NCBI GenBank assembly: GCA_013407085.1
Contig: JACCGJ010000639.1
Location: 62,001-126,000 of the forward strand
Length of the DNA: 64,000 bases
Reading direction: 5' to 3'
DNA from: Atriophallophorus winterbourni
Lineage: Eukaryota > Platyhelminthes > Trematoda > Plagiorchiida > Microphallidae
Each line of letters begins with the position of its first letter. Position 1 is the first letter of the stretch. The notes beneath the pieces are model-generated. The model was not told the DNA's origin. It saw only the letters and a list, made by a program, of their open reading frames with translations, and searched no databases. A program made the position numbers and the translations under genes. Shown one piece after another: positions 48,050-59,500 of the stretch.

Positions 48050-48235
48050 TATACATTGAAACAGTGAAAAATGGTTAGCTAGTTGAGCTTGTAATCCAAT
48101 TTTTGACAAGGCTGGTGCGACTAATTTGTTCAATCACGTGTGGATGGGGTTAAACTGATGGACTTGAAACGAAAATTAGCATTTTTTATGCATTTCCATC
48201 GCGCGCACACACACACCTCAGGACATATGATTGTA
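48050..48235 (-). repeat. Repeat R3, partial copy (-)
   Basis: Carries ATTTTTGACAAGGCTGGTGC, GATGGACTTGAAACGAAAA, a CA-rich tract, and then CCTCAGGAC, where similarity to the family stops. On the minus strand this end reads GTC/CTGAGG, close to the hammerhead cleavage position in related copies. Confidence 0.5.
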
Positions 48236-48879
48236 CAGCTTTATCCAACAGTGGAGTACAAGCTCAACTTATTTAACTACTGATGATTTTTGCTTCGTAT
48301 TTCTCAAACAAGAGTTTATCCAGCTCTTTAGCAAGCTGGTTTTCTTGAATTATTACCAATTGAACATATGCTTCCGAGGACGGATTTCCAATGAGGTTAT
48401 TCACCACAGATTTGCATTCGACGTTATTGGGGGTGATCTTATGGTAATGATCAGCTGTTGCAGTTCGTTTCTTGGTTGTTGCCGCGATAAATCTCCAGGA
48501 CACAAAGCAGTATACAAGAGTTCAAACAAGGTATTGAGATAGATCTAGGACGCATCGTTGAATAGGATCAAGCTGACATTACACACGCTGCATTGCTGCG
48601 TGATACCGAGACATGACGACTTTAGAAATCTTTTCGGTTTGTGGCCCAAAATAGAACTCAAGCACTTAAAATTTGCATACGGTTTGTCTCCTCACTGTCA
48701 TGCGGTAGAGACAGTATGATTAGGTTTAGACCACTTTGCTGCATGATGAACGTGATTCAAACGCTTTGTGATCATTAAGGAATAGGCTTATTAAGTCAAA
48801 CTTTCATATCGATGGGTTGCAGCTTAGTGGTCTACAATTATGGCCGATCATGGTGGACTAACAACACCGAATAATATCA

Positions 48880-49060
48880 AGTTTGAGGTTGTAGGCCACG
48901 GTTTGATAAGCTTGACACGACCGACATACAAGTAGAGGGGTTATACCTATAGGCTTGAACAAAAATCTCTATTTACATGCATTTGCATCCTATACACACA
49001 CTTAGGATCAGATTCGTGCAGTTTGCGCTCATTAGGCAGACAGGGGAGGATCCGGATGCC
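48880..49060 (-). repeat. Repeat R3 with degenerate hammerhead motif (-)
   Basis: The minus strand reads CUAAUGA (one change from CUGAUGA), GCGC/GCAC with loop AAACU, GAAUC and GAUC, then UAAGUGUGUG and GCAAATGCATGTAAAT. Stem I does not pair, so it is probably inactive. Confidence 0.5.
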
Positions 49061-49164
49061 TTTGTATTGAAGCCCATAGGTTTAACCCAACCACACCGCG
49101 TAGACACGTGATTGGTCGTACCAGGCATAACAAACAATGGCAGCCCATAACTTTGCCCGGATCA

Positions 49165-49560
49165 TGATTGCCATTCCGTAGTTCACACATTCATACAGTG
49201 ACTTACATGTTCAAATTTAGTCTACTATTTCTCCTTTTTTCAAGAGGATCGTACTCTTCAAACATGAGCGTAAGCACCACGAAAACGGTCGTGGGATGGA
49301 ATTGCATGAAAAATCGATTTAATTTTATTCAAGGCCATGGGTTTAACCCATCTACGAGTGTGGTCATTTGATTGAACAGGTTCGTAGTCCAATCTTATAC
49401 AACAGTGGCTTACAATTTCAACCCTTCTTTACAATTTATTCACTGCTTCAGGGCATGCGTACCCCGACCGATCGAACTGTCCCTACGTGATGACTACAAA
49501 CAGCACGAAACCTGTCGTGGGGTGTGCGATGAAAATGCAATCAGATACGGATTTTAGTGC
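49165..49560 (+). repeat. Tandem dimer of repeat R3 with hammerhead-like cores
   Basis: Two ~225 bp units in direct orientation: GTGACTTACATGTTCAAAT near 49178 matches GTGGCTTACAATTTCAACCC near 49405. Their ribozyme-like cores lie at about 49258-49298 (ATGAGCG, CACGAAAACGGTCGTGGG) and 49481-49522. The second has stem I CCCUAC/GUGGGG (6 pairs, one G-U), a core with one change (GUGAUGA), GAAA at 49507-49510 and GUC at 49514-49516. Stem II is degraded in both. Confidence 0.6.
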
Positions 49561-49973
49561 AAAATATTGTTTTTTATCAAACAGCTTCGTTGGAACTATC
49601 GATTAACTACTGCTTGACTGAAAAATTAAGGGGTTTCTCTTAATTTCAACAGTACATGGCTCGGCGAATTAAATGTATATCACATGATGTCGCTTGTTTA
49701 TAATTCAATCAAGGGCATGAATTGTTTATGGAACGGATCTAGAGAAACTCGGTCGAAAAGCGCTAGCAACGTATCGCTGGACGAGTGACGACAATTCATG
49801 TTCATACAAATACGGTTGATCCAGGCCAGGTAACGATTGTAAAATGAGAATCTTCTAATGAAAGCTAAGGATAAATCTATCGATAACATCGATGCCAGGA
49901 GAAAACAGTAAGATTCCACGGAGAGCGTTTCGACGAGACCTTTGAAGAGACTTTGAGCAACCAGACCTCTGTC

Positions 49974-50218
49974 ATGGTATGGTATGAAAGCACAAGCCTG
50001 ATCCAGGCAAAGTGCCGCACAGTCAGAGACTGTACGTGGGCTAAGATACTGTCAGGTGGCCCAGGCCTAGACAGCTATGAGGAAGAAAAAAGAACAAGAA
50101 ATGGTAGTGAGAATCCAGCCTGTTTCAGCAAGCAGCTCACTACCGGTGGCCAATCAATTGAGCACGGTGTTAGCCGCACAGCACAAAGTACTGCACGATT
50201 GCACATCCGTGCCCGATG
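49974..50218 (+). repeat. Short interspersed repeat R1, full-length copy (+)
   Basis: A well-kept R1 copy: GAAAGCACAAGCCTGATCCA, GGCAAAGTGCCGCACAGTCA, CCCAGGCCTAGACAG, GGTAGTGAGA paired with CTCACTACC, TTGAGCACGGTGTTAGCCGC and GCACGATTGCACATCCGTGC. It sits about 360 bp from the 3' end of the DUSP coding region. Confidence 0.85.
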
Positions 50219-50576
50219 GCCTGAGATACTACCAACTGGCCGATGGCAGAGGATCACGAGGCGATTTGCATTCATCACCATGAGCAACGTGACATGAAGT
50301 TCTGTTGAAATACACCAAAGTGTATTTGCTATCGAAAAGAGCAAACCACAAACCCGGAAAATCAATCGTAAGGCAAACGTTAAATGCGAGATTATATTTT
50401 ACAGCACACAAAACACAAAGCAATGTGAAAAATTCTGTGCGTCAAAATACCAAATCAACAGAACATCTATACACAATAATCGGTGAGTCAACAGGCCCTG
50501 CAGGTACACCACTGGAATCAATCAAACCTATTGAAAGGAAGCCGTTACAAAAATAAGTACAAGGGAAAACAAAAAA

Positions 50577-53500
50577 TTAGGAAACGGGAAAGATATTGTA
50601 GCAATTGCCACCGCGAGATGGTGAGGAAGGAATACTGCTACTGCTGCTGCTGGAAGATTTGCACGTGAGCTGTTGCTGCTGTTGTCGACAGGATGCTTCG
50701 ACGATGGCGGTTCGAAATCGAGAAGTCAGTCTCGTCGACATGGGGAAACCCTGAGATTCCGCGCTAAAGGATTCGAGCATCAAATCATCTTCGACGGATG
50801 CTGAAGAGCGCAAGGGTGTAGAGGCATCCAAAGATGGGCTAACATCTAGAGAGCTGGGTGTACTGCAACTTAACCTTAAAGAATGATGGGAGAAAGATTG
50901 TTGTTTACAGAAACGTTTGGTGCGGAATAGCGGCACCGTTAAGTACATACGTGCACATTTTGAAGCGATTGTGCAAGGGGAATTATCGACAGACATTGGG
51001 GAAGGTAGTTGGATAGTAGATACAGAGGGCAGTGGAGATAAGCATCGATCGAAGAACACAACGGAACCAGCCGAATCCATCGGCAAATTTTCAACAGGTG
51101 AGGAGCCAGTTCGGGAGAAAAGGTGAAAGTTTAGTTTATCGGGAGAGAATTCGGATATTGGTTCCAACGTGTCTGTCCATCGTGATGGTGGTTTTAGTCC
51201 AATGGAAAGGGTTACTTGTTGACTGGTACCAGGTACAATTGTAGTCGAAGAAGGTATACTTTGAGATTCATCAGAAGGGGAAGATAACTCTAGTTTGGAC
51301 AAAGAGGTTGAAGGTGATGGGAGCAGTTGGGCACCGCTGGCAAATGAGCTAGGGGCGGGAAAGGAGGTTCGACTTCGTTTCACTTCGTTATGGCATACCG
51401 CGGCAGGTTTAACAGAACACAATGTGCCGGTCATCAGCTTCGGCGAATCGTTGTATCCGTGATTCGTTAAAGATGATCCAAGCCTGAGGTATGTTGGACG
51501 ATCTCGCTTCTTAGAGACTACTGGTTTGGGAGGATTGCAGACAGGAAGAACCGGAGCAGCCGGAAGCCCAGGTTCCGTGTTTTGATTAACCTTTGGTCCG
51601 ACCGTATTGGAAGGCATTGCAAAAGACAACGATTCGTGTTTGACACAATCCAAAGAGGGTTCCTTCGCAGTGGAATCTGGAACAGATTCCGATTCGAACA
51701 ATGTACGCTCGAATTCAAGTAACTGGCTAAGAAAATTAAAGTTCGGAGCCATGGTTGACCGACTGGATTTGACGATACTGTTGAAAAGGGAAAGATGAAT
51801 ACAAACAGTTAAACTGGCGACTGGGAGAAAGTTTAGAACATCAAATCCAAGCTACTTGTGGAGCAGTTAAACAGGACTGAGCAGTCATCAGGACTGATCT
51901 GATTCTCTCTCTGACCTGTATATCAATGCACAAAACCAACCTAGGTAGTTTTATTCAAGCTAAGGTATAAAAAAGATTGTTGCGAGACGAGCGAGAATCA
52001 TTTGTCTCAGCGAACACAACGTAGAGAAAGCGTGCCAGCGGATTACTCCACCAAAAAGCGTACCTGAATGCACAATCGTCTGAAATTGTTATGCTGCAGT
52101 GGTGTAACACTGAATGCCATTAGTATCAAGCACAATTCAGATCATTTTATGTAGTTTTGTCTAGACACAGCAAACCTGAGCGTGTGCAATGTTTTAATTG
52201 TGTGACACATTTTGCTTGCCTCGAGTTGTACAAATAAAAAAATAAAACTTTTAACTGTAAGGCAATAACAAACGGGAAACAATCAGGGATGGGGATGTGA
52301 CGAAAAGAATGTTTCCATAAGGGATAAAACCATCGTAAAACGGTGGTCTGCCGAGAAGTTGACACCACTATCGAGTGAAGAAATAGTGAACACAAAACAG
52401 TAGCGAAATCGATTAAGCAATCACAAAGTTTGTCAAGATCGTGGCGCCGAGATAAAACACCGGTAGGATGACTATGATGATGATGATGAGTCACAAAGCT
52501 GATCCGGGCAAATTACAGCATAATCCTAGAATGCGCACCGTCAGCTTGCCCAGGTATACGCATTCAAACTGTGATTAAGCAGCAACTAAACCGTTTTATA
52601 ACTCCACGAGAAATCGAACTTCAAATGGAAATCAGCAGTACACTTACTCGTAAGCTTTTCGCATTGGAATTCGACACGTGTGCATGAGATAGGCGATCAC
52701 GATAGTCGGGGAGCGTGATATTCCCGCCAAGCAATGCACAAGAACGCGACCATTGACAGATTTTACTTTGTCTAAAATGCATACAAGAGGTACCGATAGA
52801 GAGAGAGAGAAAAACGCAAAAGAATGGGTAGTAATGCGGTTGAATGACCAAGCAAATACAGTGATTAACAAGCACTATCGCCGATATAAACACGCGGGGT
52901 CCACACTCTACACGGAAACACACGGACGAGGTTACGAGTCGACAACGCACACACACACACACATTAAATCGATTGAAGCCACATGCTGGCACGAAACACA
53001 CGAGGAACGAGTAGTATGACGTCAGTGTGACAAGTTACCACATGAACTAGTTTGTGAGGTGATTAAACCAGTCTATGACGATATCGTTCGAGAAAGAGAA
53101 AGCAATCAGTTAATCCACCATTAGACACCCGCGCAAAACTGAGGTTTCAGATAACTTGGCTTGATATAAGCACATCATACCAATTGTCGACAAACCTTCG
53201 ACCTCGATGTTATCTTCCTCATCACCCAGTTATTAACCGTAAGAAACCGGGTAAGTTAAGGGTTGTACATGATAGTGCCGACAAGTTCGGAGGTGTATCA
53301 CTTAATGATTGTTTATACCAAGGTCCAGATACACTGCGGAGCTTGGTTGGTTACGCTTCTGCGATTCCGTAAGGAGGTGATCGCGCTCTCTCCCGATATT
53401 GAAGAAATGTTCATGCAAGTATCTCTTCCTGTTATTGACCGAGGTGCTCTGATGTTTTTGTGGTGGCCGAACATATCTCAAACTCCTACTGAATACCAGA

Positions 53501-56500
53501 TGGCGGTTCATCCCTTTGGAGCTGTTTCGTCGCTAATTTGTCACGATTTGTTTATTTCTGTATTCAAGGGAGTTATGCAATAATCTTTATCGACGACATT
53601 TGCACTACGCTTTGGAAATGCGGTTTCACTTTGCGGAAATGGTTGTCTAAATGAAAGAGTGTTTTGAAAAATGTTCCAGATAAAGAATTAGCTCATTTGG
53701 ATGGTAAATTTTATCTGAATCCCGTCCCCACTGATAGACACAATGGTGTTTATAACGTGACTGAATTCTTTGACGTTGGACTCGATTTTCTCCGGACCGT
53801 TTTGTCGGTTACAAGCTCCGGTTTCAGTTCACACTCGACAGCAAAGAGTGCAGCGTTTTGGCTATGTCCTCCTGGGTGATCACGAAACTCGTCCTCGACC
53901 CTACACCCGTCCGTACTTAGCTTCAGCGACAAGGCGGTCAAGTGGAGACCTGGCTGTCATTTGGAAGAGGGATGTAGATGCTCTGGATCTGCGCATCGTC
54001 TAAAGCGTTCGAACGTAAGAATGCGACTTTATTAAGATCTGCAACGATCTCGCCTCCGATCGACGCGCGTGATTCGAAGCATCAATGAAGCCGGCTAATC
54101 CATCCTCTGACAATCAAGTCCAGCTTCTGGCCTACACGAGTGGCTCTCCGAGCACGGCGGAACTGCTTCTACCAACAGGAGAAGGGTCGAGGGCGAGTGA
54201 CTGGCGCCTGAAAACCAGTTTGCTTCGGGCAGATGTAGCTCGTTAGCCTGGGAGGGTATTTCATCTAAGGGTAGGTAAACCCTGATTTTGAACCTCCGCT
54301 GCCTTGCGGAATACCCAATCGCGGGAAAGGCTTCGGGAGAAAACCCTGAGGAAAAATCTCGCAACTCCCTGCTGCCTTGCACTTGGTTGTGCAAAGGCTA
54401 GAGAAGCTGACTTGAACAAACGCCGATTGGTGCTGGGGACGCCGCTTTGTACTCAAATTCCCAAGAATCTTCATTGAAGCCGACTCATCCTCCAGGAGGA
54501 GATAGTCGCACAAAAGTAAAGTAAGGGGGCAAACACACAAAAGTAAAAGAAGGTAAATCGCGAAGGAATTTGAACCGCGGACCTTCGACTGTGACGTACA
54601 GGTCACTGTGGATGAATGATTTAGCATAATTTGAACACCAATAAACACATTCGATTAAAGTAGTGCAGGTTCGAAAACTTTGAAATGATGAATCGAAAAA
54701 CGAATCGTTAGTGACATTATACCAACCACAAAACCGCTGCTAATATCGTGCACATTTGACTGTTGTAAAACATATATCTATAGTATATACACTGAGAACA
54801 AGATTTTATGTGTGTTGTGGACAACGTCAAGTCAGATAGGCTACGGCAATTTTAGTACACCAACTGCCAACTGGGGTGTCACGATGGAAGTTATGATATA
54901 CGTAGAAATGACTGTTGTGGCACACGAGCTATTCACGTCTCTGCACGGATGTGCAATCGTGCAGTACTTTGTGCTGTGCGGCTAACACCGTGCTAAATTG
55001 ATTGACCACTGGTAGTGAGCTGCATCCTGAAACACGCTGGAGTCTCACTACCATTTGTATTCTCTATTTCTCATATCTGTCTAGGCCTGGGCAACCTGAC
55101 AGTATCTTCGCCCACGTGCAGTCTCTGACTGTGCAGCACTTTGCCTGGATCAGGCTTGTGCTTTCATACATACATACTGAGCTATCCGTGTGTGGGGACT
55201 ACAGTCACTGCAACACACACACACATAAAAAGGTGACCAATTCATCTGCACGCAACAACGGTATTTGCCACGAAAAGGAATGAACGAAGAAAGCAAGCAA
55301 ACGTACCGATGAACTGGAACGCATCGTCAAAGTGCGAAATCATGCTATCCACGTAATTATCTTGGATGGGAATGCGCAAGAAATTCGCTTCAGGAATATG
55401 CGCGGGACGTGCAATTTGATTGGAGACATTGAGAACATGAGTGATGCCGTACTGTTGACATATCGTCACAGATTGCGCATCCGATTGGCTGCCCAACACC
55501 ACGTGAGGTAGAACAGGCGACGGGAGCTGATCGTCAGAAGGGAACGTGGCCAGTGCAGAAAAGCTCACTGAAGGCAACGAAGACGGTTTATTCCTGAAAG
55601 TGTAACGGGAGGGGGCATTGCAACAGTAGGAAGTCTAGAAACACATGAGTGGTTAACCTTGTGAAACTTGGAGGATGGTAATATCAGCCGTGATATGTTC
55701 GCTTTGAATCCAAGAGAACGGCATTGAACGAAAACGCTATGGTTACTACCCTGCTTCGGCCGATATGGACCAGGGACATACATTTCAAGCGGGTGATGAT
55801 CTCACACTATCGTTTTCCTAACGTGGTTTTGTTTGTGACTTCTAACTCGGAATAGCTAGGTGTCCAGACTCTGACCGTTAAACTGGCTTCAGTTGGGGTG
55901 ACCCTTCAACAGGTTACGGTCCTATAGATCGTAATACGCAATTGCTTGTTACCCTTTGTGATATGATTCAAATGCGTGTTCAACGACAACCTTGTTGCAG
56001 ACATTTTGGAGTTTTTGATTAATCTTGTTGTCAAGTGGCGAGGAAAGCCACAAGGAAGCTGTCATGCTGATCCCGCTATACACGTTCACAGCACTTGATT
56101 GAACGCATGTTTGAGTCGACATGTAGGCACCTCGTCCCAGTGTGTCTCTCCTCAATCTTCCATGGGTTCAGCAAGTCCCACAATTCCACATCTTTTAGGA
56201 GGTTGTATGGCAGTTAACCACTTGGTACTTACTACCGATGATACAAACCGTGGCATTACCATACAGTCCAAAACGGAAGTTACAAACTCTCACACAACGT
56301 TCAGAGACCAAGGTGCCAGTGTGATCACCGATCAGTAGTCCAGCGCAGCACCCGCTCTCATCCAGTCAGAAGATGACACTCGTTACTTGGCCTCCACTTC
56401 GTAAGGTTGAATGCCGAGAGCTTTCAGGTGTCACTTACAAACGTTTTCATATCGAATGTGTACTTGATGATTAAAATTCCCCATGGGGTAGATAATCTCG

Positions 56501-59500
56501 AACAGGACAATTTTCTATTCCACGAAAATGACCAGACGACAGTGTCAACATGCTAGCAGAATAAAAACACTAGCACGGCAATATACGCGGTTCCTTAAAC
56601 AAACCATTGAGACAAACTGGACAGCATCAAGAGTTGACCAGTCCACAGATAAACGAGATACAAATTCACACGAACCCAAAGTCAAAGCAATCGTCTAAAC
56701 CAAGTACCGCCATATAATTCAGTTTAGGATAATGAACCAGAATAAACCACGTTCAAAGATTCGACGGAAGATGGGTAAGCAAAGAAAGGATTCCTGCAGT
56801 CTTCTTGTAATCGAAGTTTTGTTTGTTGTTTGACAATAAAGCTGATCTCATCTACGATACATACAACAAATAAGACGTCTGACTTCCTGTCGCGTGCAGT
56901 TCTTTGCACGATATCATCACCATTGCCATCAAGCCACGCGCAAATTCCAACAACCATGACCATTTCATTACTAAATGGGTCAGTGTGAGATAAGATCGCG
57001 CTGACCACCAACCATGGACTGAATTTGTCAATTTGTTCTGAATGCATTTCATTATACCAATGTATTGTGGTGCTCATATCCCCACCCCTTACACACCACT
57101 ACCGGGTTCTGTGTGTTTGTCGTCATCAGGTGGAGACAGTAAGATCAGTGAGCACTTGATTTAATTTTTTTATAAAACAATAGACGTCGACTGTTTTTTG
57201 CCTTGTAATCCAAAGTGTCAATCGATCGTGCGTGGGCTTGCTTGCAACCGATTATCGTGGATGCACGCTGCTGATCAAATAGGCCAACGGAGCTTGAGCG
57301 CCTACACATGAATTGACAACCCAAAGCTTATTCCAAGCTATTTAGTAGGAAGGTCAATTACAGGGGTGCATGATTTCACGGGGGTGAACAAGGCAAAGCG
57401 CCGTACAGTCAGAAACTGCACGTTGGCTAAGATACTGTCAGGGTGCCCAGGCCTAGACAGATATGAGGAAGATAAAAACAGGAAATGGTAGTGAGACTCC
57501 AGCGTGTTTCAGCATCCAGCTCACTATCTCTGGCCAATCAATTTAGCACGGTGATAGCCGCACAGCACAAAGTACTGCACGATGTATGTAAGGAAGCACA
57601 GGTCTGATCCAGGCAGTGCCGTGCAGTCATAGACTAAGATGAGATCAGGTTGCTCAGGCTTAGATAGATATGAGAAACGAGTTTAGATAGATATAGAAAT
57701 GGCAGCGAGACTCTAGTGTGTTTTCATATGCGGCTCGGTAGTGGTGGCAAATTAATTTAGCGTGGTTTTAGCTGCGCAGTACTGATTGAGTATTCGTGTA
57801 CACGTGCCATTTATTAACGTTCACCGTCCATGTCGAATGCGAAATGTTACTCAAAACTCTTTGGAACTCGCTGAAACTTTTTCTTATCCCACGAAACAGT
57901 TTGACTGGATTCAGGCTCGTTGTTTCATATAACTTAACAAACAATCTAGTGTGTATCGCCCATCTTATGGTAAGGATTCAATACCAAGACCGAAACTTGG
58001 GAAAATTACTCCTCGAAAAACACAGTGTTCACAATGTTCCAACTGGTTTCAAATCAGCTTTGATGATTTGCAAACAACCACGCGTCTAAACTGCACACTG
58101 GAACGATCAAAAGTCAATCATGTGCTTGTCACAAAAACCAACGATAGCTAACGATTAGCAAGAAATGATCGGGATTGTGAATACATCTGGAGGGAATAAA
58201 AACGGAATTCCAAACCTGGACCATCTGAACGGCATGTTTCGTCCGGAAACCCAAGTATCTGTCGGTGAGGTGAGCATTGGCCAATGTGGAGATGGCAAAC
58301 CAGCTGACGCCGACTTCTTCGAGCCGAAGTTTGTGGCCTTTGGATGACGAGAGGGTGCCACACGCGATCCGCAAAGGATAGACGAGGGTGTATCGCATGC
58401 GCCTGAAATTCGCTTAGTGGTTTCGAAGGAAGGACAGTGGAGGGGACCAATGTTAGCTTCAAGGTTTTCCTTCTGCCAGCATAAGTTGGGGTACCGTGCA
58501 CTGAACGCCCGGAAACCGCCTGTGAAGTTGGTCAACAATGGCGGAATAAAATGTTGGAACAATCGAAAATGTATGCATGAAATCACAAGCCTGATGCGGG
58601 CAAAGTGCAGCCCCATCATACACTGCAACGGGGCTAAGATCCTGTCAGGTTGCCCAGGCTTAGACAGATACGCGAATGAAAACAGAAATTGCAGTGTGAC
58701 TCCAGAGTGTTTCCGCATACAGCTCAGCATCGTTGGCGAATTAATTTAGCACGATGTTGGCTGCACAGTACAGAAGTACTTGCACATCCATGCAATCGAA
58801 ATGGGATAGTATAGACAGCAAGGTATTCACGCAAAAACCATGGTAGAATGCATCAACAATTGAAGTAAAACAGTCGTTTGAAAAGGTGATTGTCGTGTCA
58901 TCAGTTTCCGGGGAACAAACGCCTAAATGGTCCAAAGCACAAACCCGGGCACGTGGGGGTTGCGCGTGAACCGAGAATATAAGCACTGGACTACAATGAG
59001 TTCACGCTAAAACGTGCTTTCAAAGCAGTTTGAAACAAAGTAAGGTCAACAAAAATTTATAATCTATGCCTAGCTTGACACCGGATGACGGAAAACGCTT
59101 CCGGTGCACAAGGCTTAAACCTCAACGTAAACTACAGCGATTCCACGGTTAGCGATTAATTACGGGAGTAAACTTTGTGAATTGCATTCAAACAACAGAC
59201 CACGGCTTTAAACGCAAAGGCTTCGGAGGGGAATACATGTGGTTAATTTCAGCATTAAGTGAAATTTAAATGAATTCGAATACACTAACATTTAGGCGCA
59301 TCGATCAGATTTGGTGAACGGAAAAAAGCTTCATGTTGAAAATGTAATGAGAGAACCGGTTTTTCGAAACAAAACTCATTTGATAATGGAATAAATTTTG
59401 CTACATGTTCGGTCGATCACAAAACCGTGAAATACACCGACCCGTTAAAACAAATCAAGGATTTTTGATATTATAAGGAGTTATCAATCACAGATGGAAA

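Larger units (their letters stand above)
55594..58215 (-). other. DUSP intron 4
   Basis: A 2,622 bp phase-2 intron with acceptor TTACACTTTCAG. It holds an R2-like block near 57070-57140 and two R1 copies in tandem. 55600-57060 shows nothing I recognise. Confidence 0.7.

Noticed and set aside
57105..57145. CTGATGA string on the minus strand as a hammerhead
   Set aside because: No pairing stem II and no GAAA at the right distance; it belongs to repeat R2.
58417..58749. Plus-strand 110-codon frame
   Set aside because: Antisense to DUSP exon 4 and an R1 copy.
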